From Azadirachta indica (lineage: Eukaryota > Streptophyta > Magnoliopsida > Sapindales > Meliaceae): 64,000 bases of DNA. Numbering within the stretch: the first letter of the stretch is position 1; each line of letters begins with the position of its first letter. The notes under the pieces were generated by a model, which saw nothing but the letters and a program-made list of their open reading frames with translations, made no database searches and had not been told where the DNA came from. Position numbers and translations under genes: made by a program. The stretch is from positions 2,812,102 to 2,876,101 of the forward strand of contig CM040453.1 of NCBI GenBank assembly GCA_022749755.1. The letters run 5' to 3'. Shown piece after piece: positions 15,601-26,634 of the stretch.

Positions 15601-15840
15601 GACCCGAAGAGTCCTCGAAGCCTCAAAAACGACACCGGACGGACTGCCAGGGTGAAGCAAGCTAGGCGCGGAAGCTGCAGCCGAGGAGGAAAGACAATCA
15701 GCGATGGCTCGGCGCAGCGGCTCGGGCGGATTCTTCATTGACGAAGATCTCAATCTGGAGATTCCACCAACACCTCCGCCGCCGCCTAACTGTAGCCTGG
15801 AGCTGCTCGGGCTCCGCCCCGGGCTGTAAGCAGACGACAT
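640..15840 (-). CDS. Conserved plant protein of unknown function (At3g12590-like), 17 exons
   Basis: The coding exons in transcript order are 15840-15604, 14215-14136, 12694-12644, 11045-10524, 10391-10134, 9495-9430, 8743-8564, 7689-7638, 7558-7274, 5967-5857, 5245-5054, 4154-3879, 3151-2528, 2159-1657, 1555-1495, 1394-1326 and 714-640. All phases join, giving 1213 residues. The start MSSAYSPGRSP was chosen over an in-frame ATG at 15885 because homologues, as I recall them, begin MSS-YSPG. The N-terminus is rich in Ser/Pro/Gly. The rest is long, Leu-rich and probably helical (for example ILERLLMR and SALSLVAQINE), with a six-Glu run at about residues 578-583. I see no catalytic motif or membrane segment, and no function is known to me. 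The intron after exon 15 has a GC donor (AAG|GCAAGA). Family membership is secure; the exact ends of exons 7 and 12 are inferred. Confidence 0.9.
8439..8499. repeat. G-tract plus (GA)n microsatellite inside an intron
   Basis: Runs of 12 to 14 G broken by single A or T bases are followed by GAGAGA repeats. They lie in the intron between exons 7 and 8 of the minus-strand gene. In the pre-mRNA the tract reads as C and U, so a G-quadruplex would form on the coding-complement strand, not in the transcript. Confidence 0.85.
11570..11750. mobile_element. Tourist/Harbinger-like MITE in an intron
   Basis: The 181-bp segment starts GGCTACATTTGGTACT. Its right end, read in reverse complement, starts GGTTAGTTTGGGACT. 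It is flanked on both sides by TTA (11567-11569 and 11751-11753). Imperfect terminal inverted repeats of the GG-xx-TTTGG type with a TTA duplication fit Tourist-like PIF/Harbinger MITEs. It has no coding capacity and lies in the intron between exons 3 and 4 of the large gene. Confidence 0.6.
12069..12116. repeat. Tandem pair of 22-bp near-palindromes
   Basis: Two copies of GGTGCTTnnGCAGnAAGCACTT lie at 12069-12090 and 12095-12116, separated by AACA. Each copy is nearly its own reverse complement (AAGTGCTT against AAGCACTT). This resembles the subterminal part of a decayed MITE within the same intron, but no full element could be bounded. Confidence 0.5.
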
Positions 15841-17053
15841 GAGTGAGCGAGTAAGCGGAGTGAGTGCACGGAAGCTTCTGTTCAACTGCAGGTGAGATTA
15901 ACAACAGAATCTATGTTGTTATTATTATTAGGTTTTAGTGAGTGAGGTTTTTTGTGTGGTTCGTTACTGTGGATTTAATTCTACATTTGGAGGATGAAAT
16001 TGGAGAGAAAGGAAAGGAGAAAGAGAGAGCAGAGGAGATGTGGAATTGGGGGAATTTTTCTTTGTTATGTGCTGTTTGTTCTTAAATTTCGGTAATGTGT
16101 TATGGGTATCATTATTAGCTGGCAAGCGCTAAATCCTGTCACTACGACTATGAGTGGGGGAATTAAGTAATATTTGGGATGGAATCGAACTTTTTTGAAA
16201 ATTACACGATTACGTTCGAACTTTTATGTCATTAGGGGTAAATTAGAGAATTTGATTTGTGATTTGTTTATGAAACGACGAAAATGCCCATCAAGAACCG
16301 CCGTTGAGGTATGCCTCGCCCTGCCGAGTATTTATATATTGGAAAAATGGACTTGTGAATTGAAGATACATTGTAATTTCAAGCATGTAATTAGTAGTAT
16401 ACATTTAACAAATTTTTAAGAATCAAACGATAGACCAATCTAATTTTTAATGAAAAAATTTGAACTAATACCTTAACATAATAAGCTTTTCTTACAATTT
16501 TATCTCATATATGACCAAGTCTTCAGATTATAATTTTCAAATTTCTTATAACGCAAGCTACTATAAATTCTTAGCAATTTTCTAAATATGTTGTCCTATA
16601 TAAATTCTATTGGGAATGTGCTAACTTTTTCTGCTTTGTTAAGCTCTACAAATTTAGCCAAATTTGGTCATTCATCATTGTTTTCCCCTGAAGAGTTTGT
16701 AATCTACCCTTTCTTACTGTTCGCACACTCCTTTTGAGAAATTTGAGAGGGGCAATATTGTAAATACGAAACATAATGACTCCGCCCAATCACGTTTCCT
16801 TTGATCTACGTTGGTTGCTTGCACCCGAATCACAAACGTCATTCCACAAAATTGGGTGTATTTGGATCTTGTAAGGGTACGTCTTGTTTCCGCTCCTTTT
16901 TCTTCCGAATCAAACTCCATCCGATCCGATGCGGCCCAAAACAACAGCTTCGAACTGTCAGACTCTATATCGTTGACTCGCCGTCTTCTCTTTATAATCT
17001 CGTTTGGCGTACGAAGCTGTATCACAAACAATTCGAACAGAGTGCAGAGAAAA
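15841..17053. promoter_or_regulatory. Divergent promoter region between two head-to-head genes
   Basis: About 1.2 kb separates the start codon of the minus-strand unknown gene from that of the plus-strand enoyl-CoA isomerase. It must hold both promoters and 5' leaders. Purine-rich (GA) sequence at about 15995-16040 is transcribed as CU in the minus-strand direction, as is common in plant 5' leaders. A TTTATAAT sequence at 16991 is only about 60 bp before the isomerase start, so its role as a TATA box is uncertain. No other gene was seen. Confidence 0.5.
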
Positions 17054-17770
17054 ATGTGCACATTAAAGAAGCAAGGTAGTCTCTACATTCTAACAATAAC
17101 CGGTCCGGGCGAGCACCGGATAAACCCCACACTGATCGACTCAATCCGATCGGCTCTGAACCGGATCAATTCCGAGGAAATAACTTCATCATCAGCTCTA
17201 ATCACCACCGCTGAAGGCAAATTCTTCTCCAACGGCTATGATCTTGCGTGGGCTCAATCCAACCCATCTAATCTGCAGCTCATGTCGCGGAAACTCCGAT
17301 CTCTCATCTCAGATTTGATTTCAATTCCCATGCCAACAATAGCCGCCGTCACTGGCCACTCGTCAGCCGCCGGCTTGATGTTGGCTTTAAGCCACGACTA
17401 CGTTTTGATGAGAAAAGATAGAGGCTTTTTGTACATGAGTGAGCTTGATATCGGTCTCAAAATTCCAAATTGGTTTGTGGCTTTGATCGAGTGTAAGGTT
17501 GGTAAGCCGAAGGCTAAACGCGACATGGTGTTAAGAGCGGCTAAGCTGACGGCTAAGGAGGCGGAGGATTGGGGTATTATCGACGCAGCGCACGATAGCG
17601 CGGAGGGGACGATTACAGCAGCGATTGGATTAGGGGAGCAGCTGGTGAAGAGAAAGTGGGATGGACACGTGTACGCCCAGAATCGAAGGGTCGTTTTAAG
17701 AGAAGTGTTGGATGCAATGGAGTTCGATGAGACCGTAGATGGGATAACGAGCACTGTATCAAAGCTGTAG
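17054..17770 (+). CDS. ECI: Peroxisomal delta3,delta2-enoyl-CoA isomerase (crotonase fold)
   Basis: This is an intronless gene for 238 residues. The protein should shift cis-3 or trans-3 double bonds to trans-2 enoyl-CoA, so that unsaturated fatty acids can enter peroxisomal beta-oxidation. Plant relatives (ECI1-3, IBR10) also act in conversion of indole-butyric acid to auxin. Crotonase oxyanion-hole segments are visible at FSNGYD (58-63) and GHSSAAG (101-107). The likely catalytic Glu is E130 in MSELDIG. The C-terminal tripeptide is SKL, a classical PTS1 peroxisome signal. The start at 17054 (MCTLKKQG) was chosen because the family begins there. The frame stays open upstream to an ATG at 16811, which would add 81 residues with no family counterpart. 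Length and lack of introns match the Arabidopsis genes as I remember them. Confidence 0.93.
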   Translation: MCTLKKQGSLYILTITGPGEHRINPTLIDSIRSALNRINSEEITSSSALITTAEGKFFSNGYDLAWAQSNPSNLQLMSRKLRSLISDLISIPMPTIAAVTGHSSAAGLMLALSHDYVLMRKDRGFLYMSELDIGLKIPNWFVALIECKVGKPKAKRDMVLRAAKLTAKEAEDWGIIDAAHDSAEGTITAAIGLGEQLVKRKWDGHVYAQNRRVVLREVLDAMEFDETVDGITSTVSKL

Positions 17771-18059
17771 TGAGGAAAAAAGCAATTAAATTAAGTAATA
17801 ATAATTTTTTTTTTAAGGAAAATTACGTATTTGCATTTGGAGGTAAATTAAGGATTTAATTTAAGAATTGCTATTAGAACGACGAAATTGCTGGTTGGGA
17901 ACATAGACTGTTGCCCCGTTAATGATTATGGAATTATAAAAATATTGCTCAAATTGAAATAGGATAAATAAATTTCACATAATTTTTATATTATTTATAA
18001 AAGGTTAAATTTAGACATTTTTAATAATTAAAATTATATTTAACACATTTAGTTAATAT

Positions 18060-18410
18060 ACATATGATATGCAATTTTAATCATTAAAGTAAAAATGATG
18101 TAAGAAAATCTATAGAGTTTAAGAGTTATTGTTTCTTTTCATTAGAATTTATTATAAATTTTTTGACATATATATATATGTCAAAAAATTTATAATAAAT
18201 TCTAATGAAAAGAAACAATAACTCTTAAACTCTATAAATTCTCTTATATATGTCAAAAAATTTATATTGTATTTTAATGAAAAAAAAAAACTCTTAAGCT
18301 CTATAGATTTTTTCTTATATATGTCAAAAAATTTATAATATATTTTAAAAAAAAAAAAACAATAACTCTTAAGCTTTATAGATTTTCTTACATCGTTTTT
18401 ACTTTTAACG
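18060..18410. mobile_element. MITE-like palindrome with tandem copies
   Basis: A perfect 126-bp palindrome (18111-18236, two 63-bp arms centred on a TATATA run) is followed by two decayed direct copies of its right arm, starting near 18253 and 18324 (period about 71 bp). The left outer sequence AAAGTAAAAATGATGTAAG recurs inverted at the right end as CTTACATCGTTTTTACTTTT. The whole cluster therefore has terminal inverted repeats. It is AT-rich and non-coding. The superfamily and target duplication could not be determined. Confidence 0.65.
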
Positions 18411-20258
18411 GTTAAGTTGTATAAAATGCATTATGTAATGGACATACATCTCTTATTCTTTTTAATTGATTAATATATCATTAATTTAAAATTAAGAAAT
18501 TCAATATTAAACTCCAAATATTAGAAAAAATTAAGTAATATCATCATGTCACTTTTCACTCAAAATTTCAAAAGAGAGTGTCTCAGTATTACTTAAAAAA
18601 TTTATAAAGATAAAACAAATTATTTGAATAAAAAAACTCATAATATTTAAAAAAATATTGATTAGAATGTATCAATAAAAAAAATCTATTGAAAAAGTTG
18701 ATTAAAAATTAAACAACAAATAGAAAGAATTGAGAAAATATGGATGGAACTGTTTTTGTAAACATTATATGAAGAAACAATATAAATAAATAGTTAAAAT
18801 TTTAAATTTAACATCCCATAAAAAATTTTAAATAAAAGAGTTTAAAAAATTAACAATATAGTTAAAAGAGAAAAAATAGTATTTAAATTTGATTTAAGTT
18901 AAAAAAAAAAAAAACTAGATATTTGAGCAACGAAGCAAAGTACAAAATCCATAAACGTGAACTGTTAGCTTCCGTTCACAGAGAAATACCATCACAAGTA
19001 CTATTGATTATACACGCACATACTTGTGATTCGTTTAATGAGATATTATTTTCATACAATAAAAGAATATATACTTATTTTTAATATTATATTACAATAT
19101 ACTGATATACATTAGAATTTTACTGAAAATTTAGATATAACAGCTATATTACACTCAAACTTTTATACAAATTTAATTCAACAACTACTTTCAAATTGAA
19201 GATAAATCTGTCTATATTTTAATACGGTGAAAAATTTTCACAATGAGTGTAACTTATATAAAATTTTTTGGAGTATATTTTTTATCCATTTATACTTTTT
19301 AGAAGTAGAGTTTTTAATAAAAAATTATTAATTATTTAGTAGTCATAAATAACTTTTGAAATTTTTTTTAGCTTAAAGTTTAGAAAATTTTGAATAATTA
19401 TTTTAATAGAAATTTTTTTAATGTTTTGTTTTAAAAAAATAATATGAAATTTATAAAATAAAGTAGATATATTTTATATAATTTCACTTTTTTTTAAAAA
19501 AAATTAAGGAAAATCTAATGTTAAAAACTCAAAATTTGAGTTTCTTTCAGTAGAAGAAAATAATTTTTTTAATTTTCAAAAACTTTTTTTAATGTCAATT
19601 AAACGAAATTTAAAAATTTGAAAAAAAGTTTTTATGATTAAAAAAGTTTTTTTAATTAATGAAAAAGTCAAATTAATTGGACACTAAAAATTCATGAAAT
19701 CGAAGGGAGAGATTTGGTACATTATTTGATTTGGCACAATATGAGTGTTTTCTTTTTCAGGAGAAACGACACTGTATAAGGAGTGCCAATTGATGTAGTA
19801 CATAAAGAAAGGCTTGGCACGCCTCTTGCCTCCAAATATGGACAAATATGAGTAAAATGTGCTATAACTATTGCATTACAGAAATCATAGGAAACTTTAT
19901 AATTATGTTTTTATTTAGTATTATATATATAATTTACTAATATTACATTAAAAATCTACTAAGAATTGAGAGTTTAGATCAAATTTAATTTAGCGCCACG
20001 TAAACATTTGTATTCAATTTAAGCGATGTTTGCTCTCGTATAGAAAAGAAAAAATATACCTATACTTTAATATAGTGAACTCCACAACTAGTAAGTCATA
20101 AATCCCAAATATAATAAAAGGTTTCACCTAAAATTTGCAAGGATTCGAAGCCAAGACTTCTAACTTGAGAATTATAGCATGGCTTTTCTATGAGTGCTTA
20201 ATTAATTCATAGAAAATCTTAAATATTTCGGTCAAATATTTAAAAATGATTGAAACCA

Positions 20259-20296
20259 TTTTTTCCTTTTAATTATTAATAATTAAAAGGAAAAAA
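20259..20296. repeat. Perfect 19-bp-arm inverted repeat
   Basis: The arms TTTTTTCCTTTTAATTATT and their exact complement abut with no loop, about 520 bp beyond the stop codon of the ACR9-like gene. This could be a cruciform-prone MITE remnant. There is no evidence of function. Confidence 0.6.
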
Positions 20297-20819
20297 ACCA
20301 CTTAAATTATGAACGTCAAGTCGTTTTCATTCCATGACTACAGACGACATGCAAAGTAATTTTCTGTGCTATGAGCGTTATGGCACATGATGCACTTGTA
20401 GAGGTGGATTTACTTCCAAGAAGCTACACTAAAACTATTTCAAAATCACAATTAACGTTGATTACACGAACAAAACCGTTTATATATTAAATGGTTGAAA
20501 TAAACGATGGAAATTGTACATATTTGAAACCGAGTAACATTCTTCAGAGCCTTTAGAAGAATCTGCCAAATAGCTTACAATGGCAAGTCTCAGAGGCTCA
20601 GATGAGTGTCTCAGTGCATGACCAGAGACTTGGTCAGGGCACACCACCAAACTGAAATATCCTTGTAGAAAGCGAGCTTCAGTTTTGGCCAACCGGAGTT
20701 TAGCAATAACCAGTAAGTCAACCCAAACGGAGAGTTGAGAGGCTTCAGCAAGTCAACTGGAGAGCTGAGACACATATGAGGCAGATTTCCTTTGATAAGG
20801 TTAACACTGGAATATAAGC

Positions 20820-23800
20820 TCACCAGCCCATCAATGTTTTTCTTACTCTTTCCACAATCTGATTTCTGGCTCGACTGCTTGCTAATGGGAACTCTGGACT
20901 TTCATCCAACAGAAATCTGTAAACTTCCCACTGACGATCTGAAGTGGAATGCCTTCCAATTTCAGCCTGCAAACCAAAGAATGAAAACAGTGTACTCACA
21001 CACAGACGAGAGAGAGGTAAAAGAAATTCCATATGCCAAAACATAATAGATACCAGAAAAGACTAATGCTTACCGAGAAAATGCATGTTCCTAACATCTT
21101 TAGGGCCAATGTAACATCATAGAATACACGGGGTCTTCCTTTTCCAGATAATTCAACAGGATTAGCAACCAAGAGTTCTGTATCTGGGCCTCGATTGGTA
21201 ACAATAACTCGCAAAGGGTGAAGCATCTCCTCCTTTAGATGAGAACACAAAGCTGTTTGCTGCTTCGCATCTACAATCTTCTTCCCATCTGTTTGCCGAA
21301 TAAATAGATCCATATTCCGGTAGCCTTTCATACTTGAAGAGATTCTTCCATAAGCAATCTAAATGAGAAACAACAAAAGCCATATATTCGTAAACTACCA
21401 TTTCAACCACAAATTATTATCAAAACTATAAATTTACAGGTGCAGAGGTGCTTCCAAGGCAAAAAAAAAAAAAAAATTCATATTAGGCCCCCTTTAAGAT
21501 TTAATTGGAAAAATCAGCATAACCATTAGACAACAAACAGCAATCTATTTCCATGGTTCCCCTGAACCAAAAGAAAATGGCAAACAATTCAGGTTAAATC
21601 TGAAGAAAAGATGATTCATTTTGATTTCCTTTTTATGCATGCAATTCAGAAGCAGAAGAGCAAGACCATGTACAATTAGATCCACTTTATGACAGCTAGA
21701 CTTGAGCCTTTGATTATCTTGGTGAGGATAAGAACAAGAGTTTTATGGAGCAGAAGCTTGTAAAAACCAAGTACCTGAATATTTAAGTCTTTTGAAGTCC
21801 TCAAAATGTCATAAAAGAGGCCCTTTTGATCAGCACACTTAATTTGAAGTAAAGTATGAGCTGGGCTTAACAGATTATCCACTGTAATACTGAACTTGTT
21901 CAGTGTCATCACCGGCATGCTGAGTACCTGAGAACAATTCTCTTGATCTGGCAGCTCAGAGCCAAATAACTCTTCAGCAACCGCCGGTGGGAGAGAAGAG
22001 AAACCTTGCAGACTTTCGTATTCTGGCCCAGCCAACTGAAGTTCACAGCTGATAGAATACTCCCCCAAAACAGTAATCAGATGTTCACACGTATCCTCAC
22101 GTCTCTTTTTTGTGTGCAAAAGCTCCCTGAAAAGTGAATATTAATTTAACTACTGCTTATTGAGATTCAACATGAAGCATACTTTTCCAAAACTCTATCT
22201 ACCCTGTCAACCAAAAAAGATGTCCGTGGGCCTCGATTCAGGTGATAATATAAAAAGAAATACGGAAGCAGAGAAGAAAATTCCTTCAGAACTAAGCTTG
22301 AAAGAGCAAAATCTCTCCAATTAAATGAATGTTACTAGGCAAACATGGTCAATAATGAAAACAGACCATCTGCAAACCAGCATCTAGCATTTTTTACTTT
22401 TTGCAAATTGAGTTTCCACTGCCTTATATCTGGTTGTCATGTCTTGGTCCTCTTATAAGAAGTGGAAAAGTGGCTTTCCACTAACAAAATTCACAGTTTA
22501 GCAGTTACTGCCTATTATCTTAAGACACTTTCTTGAGATGGCAGCATAGAAGCCAACATTACGAAATATGCATGTAATAAATTTGGATAAAAATGATGCA
22601 GCTGAATAAAAGTTAAAAGTATTGATTTCTGAATTCCAATCTAAAACCAAAATTACCATCAACTCAAATGGCAAGTCACTTGCCATTCTCTCAACAATTT
22701 AGTCGCTGGCATAGTTAAGCTGGTGTTAACTCCAACTTTTCATACATAAAAGTTAAAATGGTTTCCAAGAAAGAGCTAAAAATGCATACCATCACCTTCG
22801 AAAAGTTCTCAAACATTATAACTTACATTTCATCTGTTATGAAGAACAAGTCTATCACTCTGCCATCAGGGGTTGTCATCACTTTAACTCTTTGAATTGT
22901 AAATTCAAGCTCAGTGAGGACTTTAGTAACATCTACAGAAGAATTTTTTTTTTCCGAGGAAAAAATCAGTACTGTTGCATATAAAGAACAGAAGCATATC
23001 AAAAAATCAGACATAATGACACTTTCAAGTTACCATGAAGTAGTCCTTTCCGGTCAAGGCAACAATACTTCAACAGATACAAGGAAGACTGTGAAGAGTT
23101 CCTCAGCGGCTGGTTGAAGTCATACGACACCAGACATGATGGGCACACGGATAAAAGCCGATTCTTCAAGCTTTCCCACTCAACTTTACATGAAGTTGTA
23201 TGTGGCACTACCCACAAGACTATGTAACACCATCTTCCATCGGTAGAGAAGTCTACATCGGGAAAAAAATTATTTCAATCACAAATATTAATTGGAAATA
23301 AATACTCCAATGAAATTAGATGTCTAAACTTTCAGGACGTGCTTGAGAGTACTTTCGGTACAAAGAATTTTTATAAGAAATTACTTAATGCAAAAGCATT
23401 CCTCAACGCTTAGCTATGAATTACACATCGAAATTGCGATCAAGTCTATTTCTACCAAAAGAGCATCAATTGCTTCCCTGTAAAACACTCCAAATGAATT
23501 TCTATCTTTGAAAACAAATAAGCTATTTAAGCCGATCAATATAACATGAACTAGAAAAGCAATTTTAATTTTGTGAAAGTGCTAACTAATAAAGAAATCC
23601 TTAAAAAAATAAATAAATAACTTTGAAAAGAATAACTTTCAGATTCTCCTCAAACGGATGTTCTGTATACTCGTGTATGTACTTTATTCCTACGTACCTC
23701 CTCGTACAATGCACAGACCAAACTCGAGAATTATACGGCAAAGATCGCAGCCGAGACCAGGCTTGTCGGGGCAATTGACGGTGATAACGCTGGCCTCGCT

Positions 23801-23851
23801 AGGGCTCTTGCTTAGCTGGATCAACACGACGTCGTCCCAGGGAATGCCCAT
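20820..23851 (-). CDS. ACR9: ACT domain-repeat protein, ACR9-like
   Basis: The exons are 23851-23698, 23252-23034, 22932-22827, 22126-21775, 21358-21074 and 20966-20820. All phases join into 420 residues (Arabidopsis ACR9 is about 411). ACT-type amino-acid-sensing folds recur along the protein: VITVNCPDKPGLG near residue 20, LKYCCLDRKGLLHD near 115, LLQIKCADQKGLFYD in the middle, and a fourth, degenerate one towards the C-terminus (RPRVFYDVTLALK). The first block is closer to ACR9 (ILEFGLCIxRG) than to ACR10. No catalytic domain is attached, so a regulatory or sensor role linked to amino acids or nitrogen is inferred from the family. Start 23851 (MGIPWDD) follows family usage; an in-frame ATG at 23881 would add ten residues. 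Exon 3 ends at an AT|GTAAGT junction that restores a Met codon after splicing. Confidence 0.9.
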
Positions 23852-26348
23852 ATCTTCTTTGGCTAAAGAAACAGCGACCATAAACTATAAAGTATCGGCT
23901 TTTGAGTCGTTGATGAGGGTATTATCGGGCTTTACATTGTTTCGGCCACCGGAGATTTTCTGTAGGTGGCGGGGTGGCGGTTGTTGTAGTGTCGTACAGC
24001 ACTGAGATCAGACGTTTTTTCTCCTCCTTTTGTAAGTGAGGGAGAGAGGGCAGCGTTTTGATGTTGTCGGTTAAGATGGGCCCACTAGCTTGTCAAGTCC
24101 ACGTCAGAATTTGAGGTGGGGACACGTATTGACCCTTTGTATGAAGGATGTTATCGTAATTTAATTATTTTGGGCAGGTATCCGCTAGTATGGGGTTCAT
24201 CAAAAGCTCAAATTTTTGCCCTTGAATATTACACCTACACCATATGAGATTTTCATTAATTCAATAAGCATGAACAAGATTACTATTGATCTTAAAATTG
24301 TTTTTAATTTTTTTATATCAAAAGTTTGCATGAATTAATATCAGTCAATTAAAAAGAAAAAAGAAGAAGAAAACACGTTTCTAAATTTATATATTTAAAT
24401 GAATTTAGTTCTTGCTAAAATTTAAATAATAAAAAAAATCTTCTTTCATGTCTAATTTATTGCATGACTTTTTTAAAAATATAAATATTTTATCGATTAA
24501 AAAAAAGTAATAATTTCTCATTCAAATATTTACCAGAGCATACATATAAAATTCTCTATATGTAAATAACGAAACTTACTCTATTTGTAGAATAGTTGAA
24601 ATTCGATATGTATAAAAGAACGAAATTTACACCTACATAAAAGAAAATGTCTACCTCTATTTAAGGACTCTAGTTCATACTTAAAAAAAAAAAAAAAAAA
24701 ACTGATGTAGTTCCATCCCATGCTTTCGTAATTTTGTTAGGCACAAAGACAACGATACTCGTGCGGCACCAGAATTATGCATGTCGAAATGACTGAAAAA
24801 TCCTTTGAGGAGTCAAACATAGGAACGGCAGCCGAAAAGCGTAGAAAATTTTAAACAAAATGAATATAATGACAACAAAACAACAATGAAATCACAACTC
24901 ACGCTTTTGGCAGGAATTCAGAAACATCACGTAGCTAAGCGAGTTGAGTGACTGAGTGACGGCTACAATGATTGAAACCGATGTGGGTAACGCTGGGCTG
25001 CCACTCAGATTGACCTTACACTGAGACCACGAAACATGTTGCCCATTTCGACGATTCACTGGAAAACAAAACATGCACCCATTTTCAAAGTTTTATAACA
25101 TTTGTTTGGCTAGTAATTGTTCTTTGCACGTATAAATTCTCAAATCCATAGATAATATTACATGTTAATCTTTTAATTTCCTTCATAAAAGACAGATGTT
25201 TAACATAAAATATTGAAATTCAAGTGATTTACACACAACTTTTTTATTTTTAAAAAATCGTGAAAATAAATTAAACTAAAAATACATTTTATGAAGTCTT
25301 AACAATATTCGAATAAGTCAATTTTTATCTTTTCCATATAGAACTAGTTTTTGAGTTCATTGTATTGTTGTTTGAATATATTTACTATAAAAATTATTTT
25401 GCAAATATTTTAAATTTTTATATTGTATATCTGGTCATAATTATTCTATTATTGTCTCCCTATCTATCGCGTCATGTAATTACCCACTTAAAAGATTATT
25501 AAATCAATTATCTTATTATTTAAAACAGAAGCTTATTGTTCAAATTGGAAGATACACACTATTCAAATACACAACTAATTACTGAATATGATTGCTAGAG
25601 TACTATTAAATACAAATTGATGAAGTATTTATTATGCAACGATGTTTCCCGTGTCTATAAAACGAATGCAACCTGACATATCAATTATATAATTGTGATA
25701 CTGTTTGAACAATTAACTATATTATCCACCTTTTAGGATCGTATCGTGTGAATGCAACCCAATAGCCCACCGTGCTATTTGGTTGGTAAGCTTTAATTAA
25801 GGCCTTAATAAAACGTCTATTTCATTAATTATAAGTCAAATATTGCAGCAATAACTAAACCTACATCTTATTTCACTAATACAACCGTCTTAGTTAAACA
25901 TTAAAGAGAAGAATTTAAGTTAAGAAAAAAAAAAAAGAAAGATCTTAATGCTCTTCTATATCTTGATTTTCAAGGACTCATTCACACGTGATATAATTTA
26001 AAATAAAAGACAGGCATGGATTATTGAAATTAAGAGAAAATTAATTGGCAAATTTTTTAAAAAAATTTTTCAACCTTTTATTTTAAATTATGTTATTTAT
26101 TAATGGGTGTTTAAAAATTTAGGATAAAAAAAAGATTAGGAGCGGAACACATAGAGTCCTACGGATCCAGCTAGCCCAATGCCGCTCTGTGTCAAATGAG
26201 CCCGGCCCGCGCTAGAACTTGCGGCTGCTCTCGGCACGGAAGAATATAAAACGTTGACAATTTACAATGCAACATTCCGTTCTTCCTGTAAAGTTTGGTG
26301 TCGCTTCGAGAATCGACGTCACAAAAGTAACCGAAAAAATAAAAATCA
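23852..26348. other. Intergenic region between ACR9-like and ATP synthase genes
   Basis: The first 250 bases should contain the 5' leader and promoter of the ACR9-like gene, with TGGGCCCA near 24076. The last 200 bases belong to the ATP-synthase subunit gene. The middle is AT-rich single-copy-looking DNA. I found no coding sequence or bounded transposon. A 60-codon frame at 24892-25074 (minus) matches nothing I know. Confidence 0.5.
26173..26210 (+). promoter_or_regulatory. Possible site II promoter elements of the mitochondrial ATP synthase gene
   Basis: AGCCCA (26173-26178, reverse of TGGGCT) and GAGCCCGGCCCG (from 26199) lie 140-180 bp before the start codon. TGGGCY site II boxes, bound by TCP factors, are known to be enriched in promoters of nuclear genes for mitochondrial respiratory proteins. 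Assignment is by motif and position only. Confidence 0.35.
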
Positions 26349-26634
26349 ATGAGGAAGTTCGATCCTTGGCCCGTCTTCTTCAGGAGAGAATGGAACCGGA
26401 ACTGGCCATTCCTGGTGGGATTCGCCATCACCGGAACCATCATCACTAAATTTTCTCTCGCATTAACCGGTAAACGCTCCATCTTTTGTCTCTATTATAC
26501 ATCTCTTCCTACAAGTATGAAACAATTTGTTTTTCAAATTATTTGATTTAATCTGATTTTTCTTTTTGGCTCTGGAATTACTTGCAGAGGAGGACGCAAA
26601 GAATTCTCCATTCGTACAGAGACACAAGAAGTAA
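26349..26634 (+). CDS. Mitochondrial ATP synthase 6 kDa subunit
   Basis: Exons 26349-26469 and 26588-26634 encode 55 residues, starting MRKFDPWPVFFRREW and ending QRHKK. Length and sequence match the plant-specific 6-kDa subunit of the mitochondrial F1Fo ATP synthase (Arabidopsis At3g46430 and a paralogue). One hydrophobic segment at about residues 18-38 (WPFLVGFAITGTIITKF) should span the inner membrane. The Arg/Lys-rich N-terminus probably acts as an uncleaved targeting sequence. The ACC G|GTAAAC donor and TTGCAG acceptor restore a Glu codon. The stop TAA overlaps a good donor sequence (AA|GTAAGC), discussed separately. The gene was easy to miss because exon 2 codes for only 15 residues. 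Confidence 0.93.

Larger units (their letters stand above)
17771..20819. other. AT-rich intergenic region
   Basis: There is no gene here between the isomerase stop and the ACR9-like stop. It is very AT-rich with many T or A runs. It contains the palindromic repeat cluster at about 18060-18410, a short perfect inverted repeat at 20259-20296, and otherwise nothing I can name. Confidence 0.6.

Noticed and set aside
17398..17754. 118-codon frame antisense to the isomerase
   Set aside because: It is a shadow of the real coding frame on the other strand.
18060..18410. CRISPR-like or centromeric satellite array
   Set aside because: Only three irregular AT-rich copies plus one inverted copy, with no spacers; a MITE-like palindrome explains it better.
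20259..20296. Hairpin beyond the ACR9-like gene as a transcription terminator
   Set aside because: Hairpin terminators are bacterial; this is nuclear plant DNA, so it is listed only as an inverted repeat.
24892..25074. 60-codon minus-strand frame
   Set aside because: No signal peptide, domain or splice context, and no recognisable similarity.
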